Source of the DNA: Burkholderia sp. MS389
GTDB taxonomy: Bacteria; Pseudomonadota; Gammaproteobacteria; Burkholderiales; Burkholderiaceae
Assembly: GCF_016899425.1 (NCBI RefSeq)
Contig: NZ_CP045995.1
Coordinates: 1,302,001 to 1,366,000, forward strand
DNA: 64,000 nucleotides
Direction: 5' to 3'
Shown here: positions 50,052-59,201 of the stretch, piece by piece
Position numbering within the stretch: the first letter of the stretch is position 1
Layout of the letters: the number at the start of each line of letters is the position of its first letter
Notes under the pieces: model-generated
What the model was told of the DNA's origin: nothing
Databases searched by the model: none
The model's input: the letters and a program-made list of their open reading frames with translations, nothing else
Program-made: the position numbers and the translations under genes

Positions 50052-50096
50052 ACTAAAGGTCCAACCAATCATAGGAACGGATCGCGCGTTTGTCAC
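50052..50096 (-). promoter_or_regulatory. Fucose operon promoter with overlapping GntR-type operator
   Basis: Reading leftward, -35 GTGACA (50091-50096) and -10 TATGAT (50068-50073) have an ideal 17-bp spacer. Directly after the -10, ATTGGTTGGACCTTTAGT (50052-50069) fits the FadR/GntR pattern TnGTnnnACnA with one mismatch and covers the expected start point. A repressor here would block initiation, fitting the GntR gene inside the operon. Confidence 0.65.
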
Positions 50097-50289
50097 GAAA
50101 TTGGGATTCAGTATTTACCCGGGGCGGGTCAATCCGTGCGGCGCACGAGAATGCGGCGCGCGACCGGCGTTGAAGTGCTGCCCCGCGATCCGTTCAAACC
50201 CAATACCGGCGTTCCAGCCGATTCTTCAGGCGCGTCCCGTACCGCGCACGGGCGAAACTGACAAAAAAGTCATGTTCGCGTCAGGGTGC

Positions 50290-50475
50290 CAACGGGTGCC
50301 GCACGCCATCATGGCGTTGCCGGACCGCGCTTCCGGTACATCGCCCCCCGCCCGCTCCGGATCCCGAGCGGGCACCTCCGTCCCCCGGCGATGTATCCCG
50401 TGACTGGGCGAGCAGACACGGTGTGCGGGCCGATTTTCCGCCCCGGGCTTCTTGTCCGGGGCTTTTTGTCTTTGG
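50290..50475 (+). ncRNA. Candidate structured small RNA
   Basis: No reading frame is convincing, but perfect inverted repeats follow one another. ACGCCAT/ATGGCGT is at 50303-50317 and CCGGA/TCCGG at 50320-50336. A 9-bp stem TACATCGCC/GGCGATGTA (50337-50345 with 50387-50395) encloses an 8-bp stem GCCCGCTC/GAGCGGGC (50350-50357 with 50366-50373). The series ends in a strong intrinsic terminator. Either a free-standing sRNA or a terminated leader of the DUF3331 gene (start 50664) would fit. The 5' end and promoter are not clear. Confidence 0.55.
50440..50473 (+). terminator. Intrinsic terminator of the candidate sRNA
   Basis: The stem GCCCCGG / CCGGGGC encloses a 9-nt loop and is followed at once by TTTTTGTCTTT. 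This is the best intrinsic terminator in the window and reads only rightward. No protein gene ends near it on that strand. Confidence 0.85.
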
Positions 50476-50663
50476 TTTTCCAAGAAAACAAGCGTCGATT
50501 GTTTCTAAATCGGCAAAAGGTAATTCGAGCCGGACAGGATGTTTTTTCCGGTCACAGACGCTTACATTTAGCGCACAACTCATGGAAACCCCTACGGATT
50601 CCCCCTTGGGTAGTGACACCCACTGCCATGGCCGAACCCGCACGGGCTTTAGGAAACGGCAAA

Positions 50664-50954
50664 ATGAAGGCCTCCAAATCCCTGCCTGCGCTCGATCCCG
50701 CCGACGTCCACGTCGAAATCCTCGAACGTTCCGATACGCTGCTCGTCGTCCGCTGGGTCGAACCCGGCCGCTGTCATTACGGCGAACAACGCTGGCGCCG
50801 CCGCTTCGCGCAACGCACCGGCACCTGCGCGCTGTCGCGCCAGGTCATCCACCGCGGCGACGAAGTGTTCCGCCCGGCCGAGCGCCCGGCCCCCGCGAAC
50901 GCCGCCGCCATGATCTCCGCCGCCGAGGTGCTCGCGCTGGCCGGCGGCAGGTAA
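50664..50954 (+). CDS. DUF3331 protein
   Basis: A 96-aa small basic protein with the DUF3331 signature VVRWVEPGRCHYGEQRWRRR and CALSRQVIHRGDEVFRP. Two cysteines and histidines in this segment might bind metal. The family is found mainly in Burkholderia and relatives and has no known function. The ATG follows AGGAAACGGCAAA. About 190 bp of leader separates it from the upstream terminator. Confidence 0.8.
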   Translation: MKASKSLPALDPADVHVEILERSDTLLVVRWVEPGRCHYGEQRWRRRFAQRTGTCALSRQVIHRGDEVFRPAERPAPANAAAMISAAEVLALAGGR

Positions 50955-51124
50955 CACCCGCCGGTCCTGCGCCGGACTCGCGGCGCCACACCCTGAGCCC
51001 CGAATCCCTAGAAGCGCCGGTCTAATTCCTCCGCTTGTCTGCTCCGTCCGCCCGCACTATCGTTACACCACTCAATGTAACGATTAAGTGCCGCGGCCGA
51101 CCGGCCGCGCCGATGGAGGCAGAC

Positions 51125-52111
51125 ATGCATGCATGGAGCGCGCGCCACGTCCCGGCGCAAGGCGGCAAGGTCGCGGTCGTGACCGGCGCCAACAGCGGCC
51201 TCGGCTGGCATCTCGCGGAAACGCTGGCCGCGAAAGGCGCGACGGTCGTGATGGGCTGCCGCGACGGCGCACGCGGCGCGCAGGCCGCCAACGCGATCCG
51301 CCGGCTTCATCCTCATGCACGCGTCGAAGTCGATCCGCTCGACCTCGCCGATCTCGCATCGATTGCACGCTTCGCGGCCGACGTCGGCGAACGCCACGGC
51401 CGCGTCGACATCCTCTGCAACAACGCCGGCGTGATGTTCCTGCCGCTGCGGCACACGCGCGACGGCTTCGAGATGCAGTTCGGCACCAACCACCTCGGCC
51501 ATTTCGCGCTGACCGGCCATCTGCTGCCGGCGCTGCGCGCCGCGCACCGGGCGCGCGTCGTCACGATGTCGAGCGGCTTCAACCGCGGTGGCCGGATTCG
51601 CGTGGACGACCTGCGCGCCGCGCAGCGCTACAACCGTTATCTCGCCTATTGCGACAGCAAGCTCGCGAACCTCGTGTTCGCGATCGAGTTGCAGCGCCGC
51701 TTCGCGCGCGCGGCATTCGCGGGCATCAGCGTCGCCGCGCATCCCGGCTATGCGGCGACCAACCTGCAGTTCGCGGGCCCGGCGATGGACCGCTCGCCCG
51801 CCCGCGCCGCGTTGATGCGCGCCGCGAACCGTTATCTCGCGCAACCGGCCGACCAGGGCGCGCTGCCGGCGATTCATGCGGCCACGTCGCCCGATCTGGC
51901 CGGCGGCGCGTACATCGGCCCGTCCGGCTGGTTCGAATCGCGCGGGCTGCCGGCGCCGGCGAGCGTGCCGCGCGCGGCGCGCAGCGTGGCGGCGGCGGCG
52001 CTGCTGTGGGAAGCATCGGAAGCCGCGACCGGCGTGCGCTTCCTCAGCGCCGGGGCACCCGCCGGCCGCTCGCCGGGTCGGCCGCTCGATACGGCGGCCG
52101 AAGCGCGCTGA
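51125..52111 (+). CDS. SDR oxidoreductase, retinol-dehydrogenase-like
   Basis: A 328-aa extended SDR resembling protochlorophyllide reductase/retinol dehydrogenase-type enzymes. Cofactor motif VAVVTGANSGLGWHLAE, then MGCRDGARG (basic residue, NADP), LCNNAGVMFLP, catalytic serine in VVTMSSGFNRG and YCDSKLANLVFA (YxxxK). The ATG at 51125 lies 6 nt after GGAGG. Substrate unknown; the 60 C-terminal residues are less conserved. Confidence 0.85.
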   Translation: MHAWSARHVPAQGGKVAVVTGANSGLGWHLAETLAAKGATVVMGCRDGARGAQAANAIRRLHPHARVEVDPLDLADLASIARFAADVGERHGRVDILCNNAGVMFLPLRHTRDGFEMQFGTNHLGHFALTGHLLPALRAAHRARVVTMSSGFNRGGRIRVDDLRAAQRYNRYLAYCDSKLANLVFAIELQRRFARAAFAGISVAAHPGYAATNLQFAGPAMDRSPARAALMRAANRYLAQPADQGALPAIHAATSPDLAGGAYIGPSGWFESRGLPAPASVPRAARSVAAAALLWEASEAATGVRFLSAGAPAGRSPGRPLDTAAEAR

Positions 52112-52325
52112 GTCGTGCGCCGGCGATCGCAATATTCCTCATACTTATTACGCTGACCGAAAAGAAAGCCCGTTGAAAGACTGATGCGCCGCCGCACTGT
52201 TACCGGTCAGGAAACAATTTATCGTCAAAATCAGCGTTTACCCTGAACCCGCCGGTGACTAAGATTGGATCAATCGCTCAAGACATGGTGTCGGGAGCGA
52301 ACCCAATAAAACACCGGAGGTCACC

Positions 52326-52625
52326 ATGAAATCGCTCGTTTCCGCAGTCGTTGCCGCTGCCGCCCTGTCCGCTTCGTTCGGCGCATTCGCTCAAAGCACC
52401 GTGACGCGCGCTCAAGTGCGCAACGAACTGGTCCAGCTCGAACAAGCCGGCTACAAGCCGGGCGTGTCGAGCCCGTACTACCCGAACGACATCCAGAGCG
52501 CCGAAGCGCGCGTTCATGGCGCCGACACCAGCGGCTACGGCGCACAACCGGCTCCGCTCGTCCATTCGGGCGCGCCGGCAGCCGCTTCGTCGAACGCACG
52601 CGACTCGATCTTCTTCGGCCAGTAA
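52326..52625 (+). CDS. Exported DUF4148 protein
   Basis: A 99-aa secreted protein: signal peptide MKSLVSAVVAAAALSASFGAFA (cleavage after AFAQS), then the DUF4148 pattern VTRAQVRNELVQLEQAGYKP and YYPNDIQSAEARV. DUF4148 proteins are abundant, often paralogous, periplasmic proteins of Burkholderiaceae without known role. A strong ribosome site (CCGGAGGTCACC) precedes the ATG, and tandem terminators follow. Confidence 0.9.
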   Translation: MKSLVSAVVAAAALSASFGAFAQSTVTRAQVRNELVQLEQAGYKPGVSSPYYPNDIQSAEARVHGADTSGYGAQPAPLVHSGAPAAASSNARDSIFFGQ

Positions 52626-52679
52626 GCCGATGCGCCCCCGGCGGGCGCCGCGCGTCGCGCGATGAAGTCACGCAGTCCG

Positions 52680-52710
52680 GACGAGCCCCTTCGCGGGGCT
52701 CGTCTGTTTT
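52680..52710 (+). terminator. Intrinsic terminator after the DUF4148 gene
   Basis: GACGAGCCCC-TTCGC-GGGGCTCGTC is a perfect 10-bp stem with a TTCG-type loop, followed by TGTTTTG. It lies 55 bp past the stop codon. Confidence 0.85.
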
Positions 52711-52751
52711 GTGAAACGCATACCTCCGCCGCCCGGCAGCGGGTGGCTTCG

Positions 52752-52780
52752 CCCGGACGCCTAGCGTCCGGGTGCTTTTT
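52752..52780 (+). terminator. Second tandem intrinsic terminator
   Basis: CCCGGACGC-CTA-GCGTCCGGG is a perfect 9-bp stem followed by TGCTTTTT. It lies about 45 bp after the first terminator and shields the convergent carnitine operon from rightward transcription. Confidence 0.8.
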
Positions 52781-52818
52781 CCCCAAGAGGTCTTGCGTGA
52801 AGACGCCGTGTGTGTCGA

Positions 52819-54015
52819 TCAGCGCGCAGCGTCGGCCGGCACCGCCCGCGACAACACGCGCCACCGCGACAGCAATTCGTCGCGATCGACGTAACAGCCC
52901 TGCAAATGCCGGCGGCCCGTCGACGGATCGAACTCGGTGCGCGCATGCAGCACGCGCCGGTTGTCGAACGCCCACATGTCGCCGGCCCGCAGCCGGCGCT
53001 GCACGCGAAAGCGCGGTTCGCGCGCCAACGCGAGGAACCGCCGGTACGCGCGATAGACGGCCGCGACCGAGCCGGCCGGCGCATCGAGCGGCCCGCGCAG
53101 GAAGTTCGCGACGCGCACTTCCGTCACGTTGCCGCGCGCATCGCGCCCGATCACCGGCGCCGAACAGCGGTAGTCGCTGTTCGCGCTCTTGTTCCAGAAC
53201 TCGAACGGCGTCGATGCGAGCTGCTCGAAATCGTCCGGATGTTCGCGCCGCAGCGCATCCGCGAGCGCGAAGCCGTCGAGGAAGATGCTGTCGCCGCCCG
53301 TCGCGTCGTTCGCGAGGCAATGCAGGAATTGCACGCCCGGCTGCAATTCGCGCGTCGGCAGGTCGGTGTGCGGCGGAAGATTCAGCGACGTATACGCATT
53401 GCTGTCCGGGCGCGGCTTCGATTCGACGTCGAACAGCACGCCGAAATTGCTTTCGCGGATCAGGCCGACGCGGCGCGCGACCTCGTCGACGCGGCCCCGC
53501 TCGGCCGGCACGCCTTCGACGAGCGTCAGCCCCGTGCGCTGCAATGCGCCGAGCCATGCGAGCAACGCGTGATCGTCCTCCATCACGTCGCGCCACGCGA
53601 ACACGCCGATCGCCGTCGCATCGTCGCCGGTCCATATGTGCCGCCCGTGCGCGGCCACGCGCTCCGCGCGCGACGCGTCGTCATATGCATGCGCACGCAA
53701 CCAGCCCGGCGACCACGCGCTGCGGTGTCCGTCGTTCCATTCGACATGCAGCGCGCCGTCGGTTTCGACGTGCACGGTAAGCGCGGACAGATCCGCGCGC
53801 GCATCGACGATCTCGAAGACCTGTTCGCGCGTGATCGCATGCACGCACGCGGAACACGCGCAATTGTCGCGCAGCCAGTCGAAATGGAACGGCGATCGTC
53901 GCGCGTCGCTCCATTCGACGTCCACCTTGCCGTCGCCAATCGTCGCCGCCGCGATCGCCGCGTCGGCCGAAAATGTCCGCCAGTCCTCGATACGGTCTTG
54001 CGCTGCCGCCTGCAT
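52819..54015 (-). CDS. Gamma-butyrobetaine dioxygenase-like enzyme
   Basis: A 398-aa Fe(II)/2-oxoglutarate dioxygenase. An N-terminal DUF971-type zinc module (WLRDNCACSACVHAIT) precedes the TauD/BBOX barrel with the iron motif PPHTDLPT, the distal histidine in NRRVLHARTEF and an arginine for 2-oxoglutarate (TGRRHLQGCYVDRDEL). This is the architecture of gamma-butyrobetaine hydroxylase, which makes L-carnitine. As the last gene of a carnitine degradation operon it would feed gamma-butyrobetaine into the pathway. Confidence 0.85.
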   Translation of the reverse strand: MQAAAQDRIEDWRTFSADAAIAAATIGDGKVDVEWSDARRSPFHFDWLRDNCACSACVHAITREQVFEIVDARADLSALTVHVETDGALHVEWNDGHRSAWSPGWLRAHAYDDASRAERVAAHGRHIWTGDDATAIGVFAWRDVMEDDHALLAWLGALQRTGLTLVEGVPAERGRVDEVARRVGLIRESNFGVLFDVESKPRPDSNAYTSLNLPPHTDLPTRELQPGVQFLHCLANDATGGDSIFLDGFALADALRREHPDDFEQLASTPFEFWNKSANSDYRCSAPVIGRDARGNVTEVRVANFLRGPLDAPAGSVAAVYRAYRRFLALAREPRFRVQRRLRAGDMWAFDNRRVLHARTEFDPSTGRRHLQGCYVDRDELLSRWRVLSRAVPADAAR

Positions 54016-54038
54016 CGTTGCCTCCCGGAAAACGCCCG

Positions 54039-54995
54039 CTACGCGTGTGGTGCGAGCAAGAACCTGCCGACCATCCGGTGCATCCGTGCGGCCTGCGGGC
54101 TCGTCCCGAGCGCGCGCCAGCAGCCGTGCACCAGCCCCTCTCCCATCCAGTAGTTCGCGACGCCGCCCGCCGCGCGAACCCGTTCGACGTACACGCGCGC
54201 ATCGTCGCGCAGCGGATCGTGCTCCGCGCCGATCGCGAGCACCGGCGGCAAGCCGTCGAACCGCCCGGCTTCGAGCGGCACCGACGCGCGCAGCAACGGG
54301 TTGCCGTTTCGCAGCACGTCGGACAAGTCACCGCCCCAATACAGCGCGCGATAGCGATGCACGTCGTCGAGCGTCAGCATCGGCGCGTGCGCTTCTGTTT
54401 CGCGCGCGGGCGACTGCGGTTCGAAACCGAGCATCGGATAAACGAGCGCGATGCCGTCCACGCTGCCTTCGCCCGCATCGCGCAGCGCGGTCGCCACCGC
54501 CGCCGCGAGCATCCCGCCCGCGCTGTCGCCCGCGAGCGTCAACGGATGCACGCACGGCCCGAACGACCAGCGTGCATCGCGCGCGGCACGCGTGACTGCC
54601 ACGCAATCCTCGAGCGCGGCCGGCGCGCGGTGTTCGGGCGCGAGGCGATAGTCGACGGCAATCACGTCGAGGCCCGTATCGGCCGCCAGTTGCGCGGTGA
54701 TCAGCGCATGGCTGCCGAGCGAGCCGACGACGAAACCGCCGCCATGAAAAAACAGCACCGTGCCGCGCGGCGTGCCGTGCGCGGACGTATAGCGCCGCAG
54801 CGCGATCGCGCGGCCGTCCGGCGCGCGCCACACGGCGTCCTGCTGCACGATGCCGGCGGGCAGCGCGGCCGGCGTCCATTCGGCCGCGAAGCGGTCGTAC
54901 AGGCGGCGCTGCTCGTCGGGCGAACGCGCCGCCGCATCGGCCGGATACCACGCGTCGACGGCCGCGACGAACGCCGCGATTTCCGGTTCGAGCAT
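54039..54995 (-). CDS. Alpha/beta hydrolase (HSL-type esterase) of the carnitine operon
   Basis: A 318-aa hormone-sensitive-lipase-type esterase. The oxyanion motif FFHGGGFVVGS, nucleophile GDSAGGML, and Asp/His parts (AIGAEHDPLRDDARVYV, GLVHGCWRAL) are all present. In Pseudomonas a similar gene ends the caiX-cdhCAB operon. It may release carnitine from short-chain acylcarnitines, which is inference from context. No signal peptide, so cytoplasmic. Confidence 0.8.
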   Translation of the reverse strand: MLEPEIAAFVAAVDAWYPADAAARSPDEQRRLYDRFAAEWTPAALPAGIVQQDAVWRAPDGRAIALRRYTSAHGTPRGTVLFFHGGGFVVGSLGSHALITAQLAADTGLDVIAVDYRLAPEHRAPAALEDCVAVTRAARDARWSFGPCVHPLTLAGDSAGGMLAAAVATALRDAGEGSVDGIALVYPMLGFEPQSPARETEAHAPMLTLDDVHRYRALYWGGDLSDVLRNGNPLLRASVPLEAGRFDGLPPVLAIGAEHDPLRDDARVYVERVRAAGGVANYWMGEGLVHGCWRALGTSPQAARMHRMVGRFLLAPHA

Positions 54996-55052
54996 CGTGT
55001 GCGCTCCGCGGTCGAAGACCGAAGGTAGAAGATCGTGAAATGAAGCCCGCCG

Positions 55053-55541
55053 CTAGCGGCGCGGCGGCAGCCCGATCACGCGGCCCGCATAAGCGGGCGC
55101 CGCGCACTCGCGCTGCAACGCATGCAGTTCGGCCACGCGCGCGGCCACGTCGTCGTCGAACGGCGCCGATTTCGCACCGTCGCGCGTATCGACGTGCAAC
55201 AGCATCTGCTCGCTCGCCGATACCGCGTCGTCATGCCCGTCGGCGAACAGTTCGAGATACAGGTGCATGCGCTTCGCGTCGTGCGCGAGCACACGCGCAT
55301 CGACGCGCACCGGCGTGCCCTCCTTGATCTCGCGCAGGTAGTTCACGTGCGCTTCGAGCGTGTAGACCGAGCGCCCTCGTTCGCGACGCGCGGCGTCGTC
55401 GAGGCCGATGCGATCCAGCAACGCATCGGTCGCGAAGCTGAAGATCAGCAAGTAGAACGCATCGCGCAGGTGGCCGTTGTAGTCGACCCATTCGGGCCGC
55501 ACCACGTCGCGGTAAATCGTCAGCGGGGTATCGCCCGTCAT
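55053..55541 (-). CDS. cdhB: Hotdog-fold thioesterase, probable betainyl-CoA thioesterase
   Basis: A 162-aa 4HBT-type thioesterase: RPEWVDYNGHLRDAFYLLIF (catalytic Asp and helix) and TLEAHVNYLREIKEGTPVRVDARV. In the carnitine route it hydrolyses betainyl-CoA to glycine betaine and CoA. It lies 10 bp downstream of the carnitine dehydrogenase gene, in the same order as Pseudomonas cdhA-cdhB. Confidence 0.85.
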   Translation of the reverse strand: MTGDTPLTIYRDVVRPEWVDYNGHLRDAFYLLIFSFATDALLDRIGLDDAARRERGRSVYTLEAHVNYLREIKEGTPVRVDARVLAHDAKRMHLYLELFADGHDDAVSASEQMLLHVDTRDGAKSAPFDDDVAARVAELHALQRECAAPAYAGRVIGLPPRR

Positions 55542-55551
55542 CGCCTGTCCT

Positions 55552-56517
55552 TTATTCGTCGAATCGCATCCCGTGCCGCGCCTTCACCGCGGCGATCGAT
55601 TTCAGCACCTCGGTGATGCACTCGTCGCGATAGCGTTCGAGCTCCTTGATGCTGCGCGTGCCCTGCTGTTCGGTCGTGCCTTCGACGACGCGGTCGATCA
55701 GTGCGTCGGTCAGCGTCGGCGCGACCAGCTTCGTCCACGGCAGTTCGAGCGCAGGGCCGAATTGCTGCATGAAGTGTCGCATGCCCGCATCGCCGCCGGC
55801 CAGCGTGTAGGTCAGGAACGTACCCATGAACGACCAGCGGATGCCCGCGCCGAAGCGGATCGCATCGTCGATCTCGCCGGTCGTCGCGACGCCTTCGTCG
55901 ACCAGATGCAGCGCCTCGCGCCACAACGCTTCGAGCAGACGGTCCGCGATGAAGCCCGGCACTTCCTTGCGCACGTGCAGCGGCCGCATGCCGAGGGTGC
56001 GATAGACCTCCATCGCGCCTTCGACCGCTTCCGGCGACGTGCGCGCGCCGCCGAGCACCTCGACGAGCGGCAGCAGGTAGACGGGGTTGAACGGGTGGCC
56101 GACCACGCAGCGCTCCGGATGCGTCGCCCGCGCGTAGAAATCGGTCGGCAGCAGCCCCGACGTCGACGACGCGATGATCGCGTCGGGCTTCGCCGCGCGG
56201 CTGATCTGCTCGTGCAGCTCGAGCTTTAGCGCCTCGCGCTCGGGCGCGCTTTCCTGGATGAAATCGGCATCGGCGACGCATGCTTCGATCGTCGACACGA
56301 ACCGCAGCCGCGCGGGATCGGCGCCCGGCGCGAGGCCGACGCGTTCGAGCGCGGGCCACGCGTTCGCGACGCTCGCGCGCAACCGCGCTTCGGCGCCCGG
56401 CGCCGGGTCCCACACAACCACGTCGAGACCGTGTGCGAGCGCGCGGGCAATCCATCCGCTGCCGATCACGCCGGTGCCGATGGCGGCAAACGTGTTGATG
56501 TCGGTCTTCACAGCCAT
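55552..56517 (-). CDS. cdhA: L-carnitine dehydrogenase
   Basis: A 321-aa enzyme of the 3-hydroxyacyl-CoA dehydrogenase family, but free-standing and lacking a crotonase domain. The NAD motif [17 protein letters not shown] is at the start; VIWDP-like strand, [39 protein letters not shown] (catalytic His) and [20 protein letters not shown] follow, all typical of carnitine dehydrogenase. It oxidises L-carnitine to 3-dehydrocarnitine. Confidence 0.92.
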   Translation of the reverse strand: MAVKTDINTFAAIGTGVIGSGWIARALAHGLDVVVWDPAPGAEARLRASVANAWPALERVGLAPGADPARLRFVSTIEACVADADFIQESAPEREALKLELHEQISRAAKPDAIIASSTSGLLPTDFYARATHPERCVVGHPFNPVYLLPLVEVLGGARTSPEAVEGAMEVYRTLGMRPLHVRKEVPGFIADRLLEALWREALHLVDEGVATTGEIDDAIRFGAGIRWSFMGTFLTYTLAGGDAGMRHFMQQFGPALELPWTKLVAPTLTDALIDRVVEGTTEQQGTRSIKELERYRDECITEVLKSIAAVKARHGMRFDE

Positions 56518-56606
56518 GTCAACGCATCCTTCGAATCAGGGGAAATCGGTGGGTGGTCTCGCGTGCGCGCAGGCCACCCTGTCATGTCAGTCAGTCGGCG
56601 AAAAAC

Positions 56607-57536
56607 TCACGCGAATTCGGCGAGCGCGCGACGTTCGAGCGGACGTTCGCCGCGCGCCGGCAGGCCGAGCTTGCGGCGGCCTTCGGCCGGCGTCAGCACG
56701 CGGCCGCCGAGCCGTTCGACGATCTCGCGGGCGCGCTCGACGAGCGTGCCGTTGGTCGCATGCACGCCGCGGTCGAGCCAGATGTTGTCCTCGAGACCAA
56801 CCCGCACGTGGCCGCCGAGCAGCATCGCCTGCGCGACCATTGGCATCTGCATGCGGCCGATCCCGAAGCCGGCCCAGTGCGCGCCCGGCGGCAGGTTGTC
56901 GACCATCGCCTTCATCGTGCCCGTGTCGGCCGGCGCGCCCCACGGAATGCCGAGGCACAGCTGGAACAGCGGCGGATCGTCGAGCAGCCCTTCCTTCAGC
57001 AACTGCTTCGCGAACCACAGATGGCCCGTATCGAAGATCTCCAGCTCCGGCTTCACGCCGAGTTCCTGGATGCGTTTCGCGCCGGCGCGCAACTGCGCGG
57101 GCGTCGACACGTAGATGTAGTCGCCGTCGCCGAAATTCAGCGTGCCGCAGTCGAGCGTGCAGATCTCGGGCAACAGCTCCTCGACGTGCGCGAGGCGCGT
57201 GAGGCCGCCGACGAGGTCGGTGCCCTTGCCGAAGCGCATCGGGTCCTCGCCCGGGCCGATCTCGAGATCGCCGCCCATGCCGGCCGTGAGGTTGATGATC
57301 ACGTCGACGTCGGCCGAGCGGATGCGGTCGACCACTTCGCGATACAGGTTCGGGTCGCGGCTGCCGCGCCCCGTCTGCGGATCGCGCACGTGGCAGTGGG
57401 CGACCGTCGCGCCGGCCTTCGCGGCTTCGATCGCGGCGGCCGCGATCTCCTTCGGCGTGACCGGAATCGCCGGATGCTTGCCGACCGTATCGCCCGCGCC
57501 GGTGACCGCGCAGGTGATGATGACTTCGTGATTCAT
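56607..57536 (-). CDS. cdhC: 3-dehydrocarnitine cleavage enzyme (BKACE)
   Basis: A 309-aa beta-keto acid cleavage enzyme (DUF849). It begins [20 protein letters not shown] with the zinc motif [15 protein letters not shown] near residue 48, and has [14 protein letters not shown] and [22 protein letters not shown] members of this operon convert 3-dehydrocarnitine and acetyl-CoA into betainyl-CoA and acetoacetate. It lies between caiX and cdhA, matching the Pseudomonas carnitine operon order. Confidence 0.92.
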   Translation of the reverse strand: MNHEVIITCAVTGAGDTVGKHPAIPVTPKEIAAAAIEAAKAGATVAHCHVRDPQTGRGSRDPNLYREVVDRIRSADVDVIINLTAGMGGDLEIGPGEDPMRFGKGTDLVGGLTRLAHVEELLPEICTLDCGTLNFGDGDYIYVSTPAQLRAGAKRIQELGVKPELEIFDTGHLWFAKQLLKEGLLDDPPLFQLCLGIPWGAPADTGTMKAMVDNLPPGAHWAGFGIGRMQMPMVAQAMLLGGHVRVGLEDNIWLDRGVHATNGTLVERAREIVERLGGRVLTPAEGRRKLGLPARGERPLERRALAEFA

Positions 57537-57597
57537 GATGGGTGCCTCGCTTGATTCGGGTTGTGTCGCATTGCTAATGGCATAGGGGCGCGGGCCG

Positions 57598-58551
57598 TTA
57601 CAGCCCGAGATACGCCTTCACCGCAGGCAGGCCGTCCTTGCCGTCGAACGTCTTGACGCCCGCGAGCCACGGATCGAGCACCTGCGGGTTCTTCTTCAGG
57701 TACGCCTTCGCGGCATCGGCCGGCTTGGTCTTGTTCATCACCGTCTGCATCAGCTGGTTCTCGAGCTGCGTCGAGAAGCGCAGGTTCGTCACGAGCTTGC
57801 CTGCGTTCGGGCAGCGCGCGATGAAGTCGGGCGCGGTGAGCGTGTACACGCGCGCTTCGCCGTAGTTCGGGCCGAACGCCGCGTCGCCGCCGGACAGGTA
57901 GTTCATGCTGAGCTGGATGTTCATCGGATGCGGCTCCCAGCCAAGGAACACGACCCACTTCTTCTCGCGGGCCGCGCGCTCGACCGTCACGAGCATCCCG
58001 GCCTCGCTCGATTCGACGAGCTTGAAGCCGCCCAGCCCGTACTGGTTCGTGTCGATCATTTTCTGGATCGTCGCGTTCGCGCTGCTGCCCGGCTCGATCC
58101 CGTAGATCTTGCCGTCGAGTTCCGCACGGTGTTTCGCGATGTCGTCGAAGGTCTTCAGGCCGGCCTGGTAAGCGTAGCTCGGCACCGCGAGCGTCGCCTT
58201 CGCACCGGACAGGTTCGGCGGCTCGACGACGTTGATCGACTTGCTGTCGAGGAACGGCTGCAGCTGCTTCTGCTGCACGGGCCACCAGTAGCCGAGCGAC
58301 ACGTCGAGCTGCTTGCTCTTGAGACCGGCGAACGAGATCGGCACCGACGCGATCGTCGTGGTCGGCTTGTAGCCGAGCGCCTCGAACACGGTCGACGCGA
58401 GCGCCGTGGTCGACGTGATGTCGGTCCAGCCGATATCCGCGAAACGCACGGTGCGGCAGGTCGCGGCCTCCGTCTCGGCCAGCGCGGCGTGCGTGAACGC
58501 GCCGGTCGCCAGCACGGCCGCGGCGAGCGCGGCGATCTTCGTCGACTTCAT
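57598..58551 (-). CDS. caiX: Carnitine/betaine ABC binding protein CaiX-like
   Basis: A 317-aa periplasmic binding protein of the glycine-betaine/choline (OpuAC/ProX) class. Signal peptide [25 protein letters not shown]; mature part with [17 protein letters not shown] and [20 protein letters not shown], and a tryptophan-rich site [11 protein letters not shown] that forms the quaternary-amine cage. No permease or ATPase follows; CaiX is known to share the choline transporter core. It heads the carnitine operon; start MKSTK follows GGGAGGAAT. Confidence 0.9.
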   Translation of the reverse strand: MKSTKIAALAAAVLATGAFTHAALAETEAATCRTVRFADIGWTDITSTTALASTVFEALGYKPTTTIASVPISFAGLKSKQLDVSLGYWWPVQQKQLQPFLDSKSINVVEPPNLSGAKATLAVPSYAYQAGLKTFDDIAKHRAELDGKIYGIEPGSSANATIQKMIDTNQYGLGGFKLVESSEAGMLVTVERAAREKKWVVFLGWEPHPMNIQLSMNYLSGGDAAFGPNYGEARVYTLTAPDFIARCPNAGKLVTNLRFSTQLENQLMQTVMNKTKPADAAKAYLKKNPQVLDPWLAGVKTFDGKDGLPAVKAYLGL

Positions 58552-58998
58552 GGTTCGATTCCTCCCGGTTGGTCTCGCGGCAGCCGGTGCGCGGAGTGTG
58601 CGCCGGCCTGCATCGTGGGAGTAAAAGTAACGAGCCATATTCGCCGCGAGAAGACCGTCGGCGACCTGTTCTTGCCTGTTTGCGACTATGAGTGGAAACC
58701 ACTATGTTTCGTCTAAGGCTTGACTGATGGGGGTTTCGGGTTTCTCCGGGGAGCGGCGGGATTGCCCGGATGCGGCGCGCACCTTTCGATTCCGCCATGG
58801 CCTTGCTGACGGATTTCCGACAGGTCGCCGGAGGCCGTGGGCCGGCCCTATGCTGGGAGTCGCCGAGCGATCGCGCGCGGCCTGCCCGTTGCCGTGCCGA
58901 CTCGTATCGTCCGGCCGTTGCGCGTCGCTCGAACGGATGCGGACGGACACGGCCGGCCGTCGCGATGTCCGTCTCCGGTCTTTCCGCCAAGGAACACC
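58552..58998. other. Upstream region of the carnitine operon
   Basis: No gene is recognised. The region must hold the caiX promoter reading leftward and a start region for the small membrane protein reading rightward. The only distinct element I see is the palindrome at 58691-58703. Frames here lack family signatures. Confidence 0.45.
58691..58703. promoter_or_regulatory. Palindrome upstream of caiX
   Basis: AGTGG-AAA-CCACT is a perfect 13-bp inverted repeat about 140 bp upstream of the caiX start, set in lower-GC DNA. It could be an operator for the carnitine regulator (CdhR-type, not encoded in the window). The link is positional only. Confidence 0.35.
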
Positions 58999-59166
58999 AT
59001 GATGCTTGCCGCTTTCTTCGTCGTCGCCCTCGTCGCCCTCGTCGTGCCCATGCGCCGCCGCGTGATGCGCAGCGCCGATGCGAAACTTCGTGCGCAATTC
59101 GATGCGGAAGGCCCGCGCGGAGACGCGTCGCGCCGGTTGATGCACGATGCGGGGTACCGCGTCTGA
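58999..59166 (+). CDS. Small membrane protein
   Basis: A 55-aa protein with one N-terminal membrane helix (MMLAAFFVVALVALVVP) and a basic then acidic tail (RRRVMRSADAKLRAQF). AAGGA lies 5 nt before the ATG. It is 35 bp short of the convergent LysR stop. No family is recognised; it could be a real small membrane protein or a chance frame. Confidence 0.5.
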   Translation: MMLAAFFVVALVALVVPMRRRVMRSADAKLRAQFDAEGPRGDASRRLMHDAGYRV

Positions 59167-59201
59167 ATATCGACGTCGGGCCCGGTGGCGATGCGGCGCG
59201 T

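Noticed and set aside
50040..50261. Short plus-strand frame across the fucose promoter
   Set aside because: It overlaps clear promoter and operator elements and lacks coding signs.
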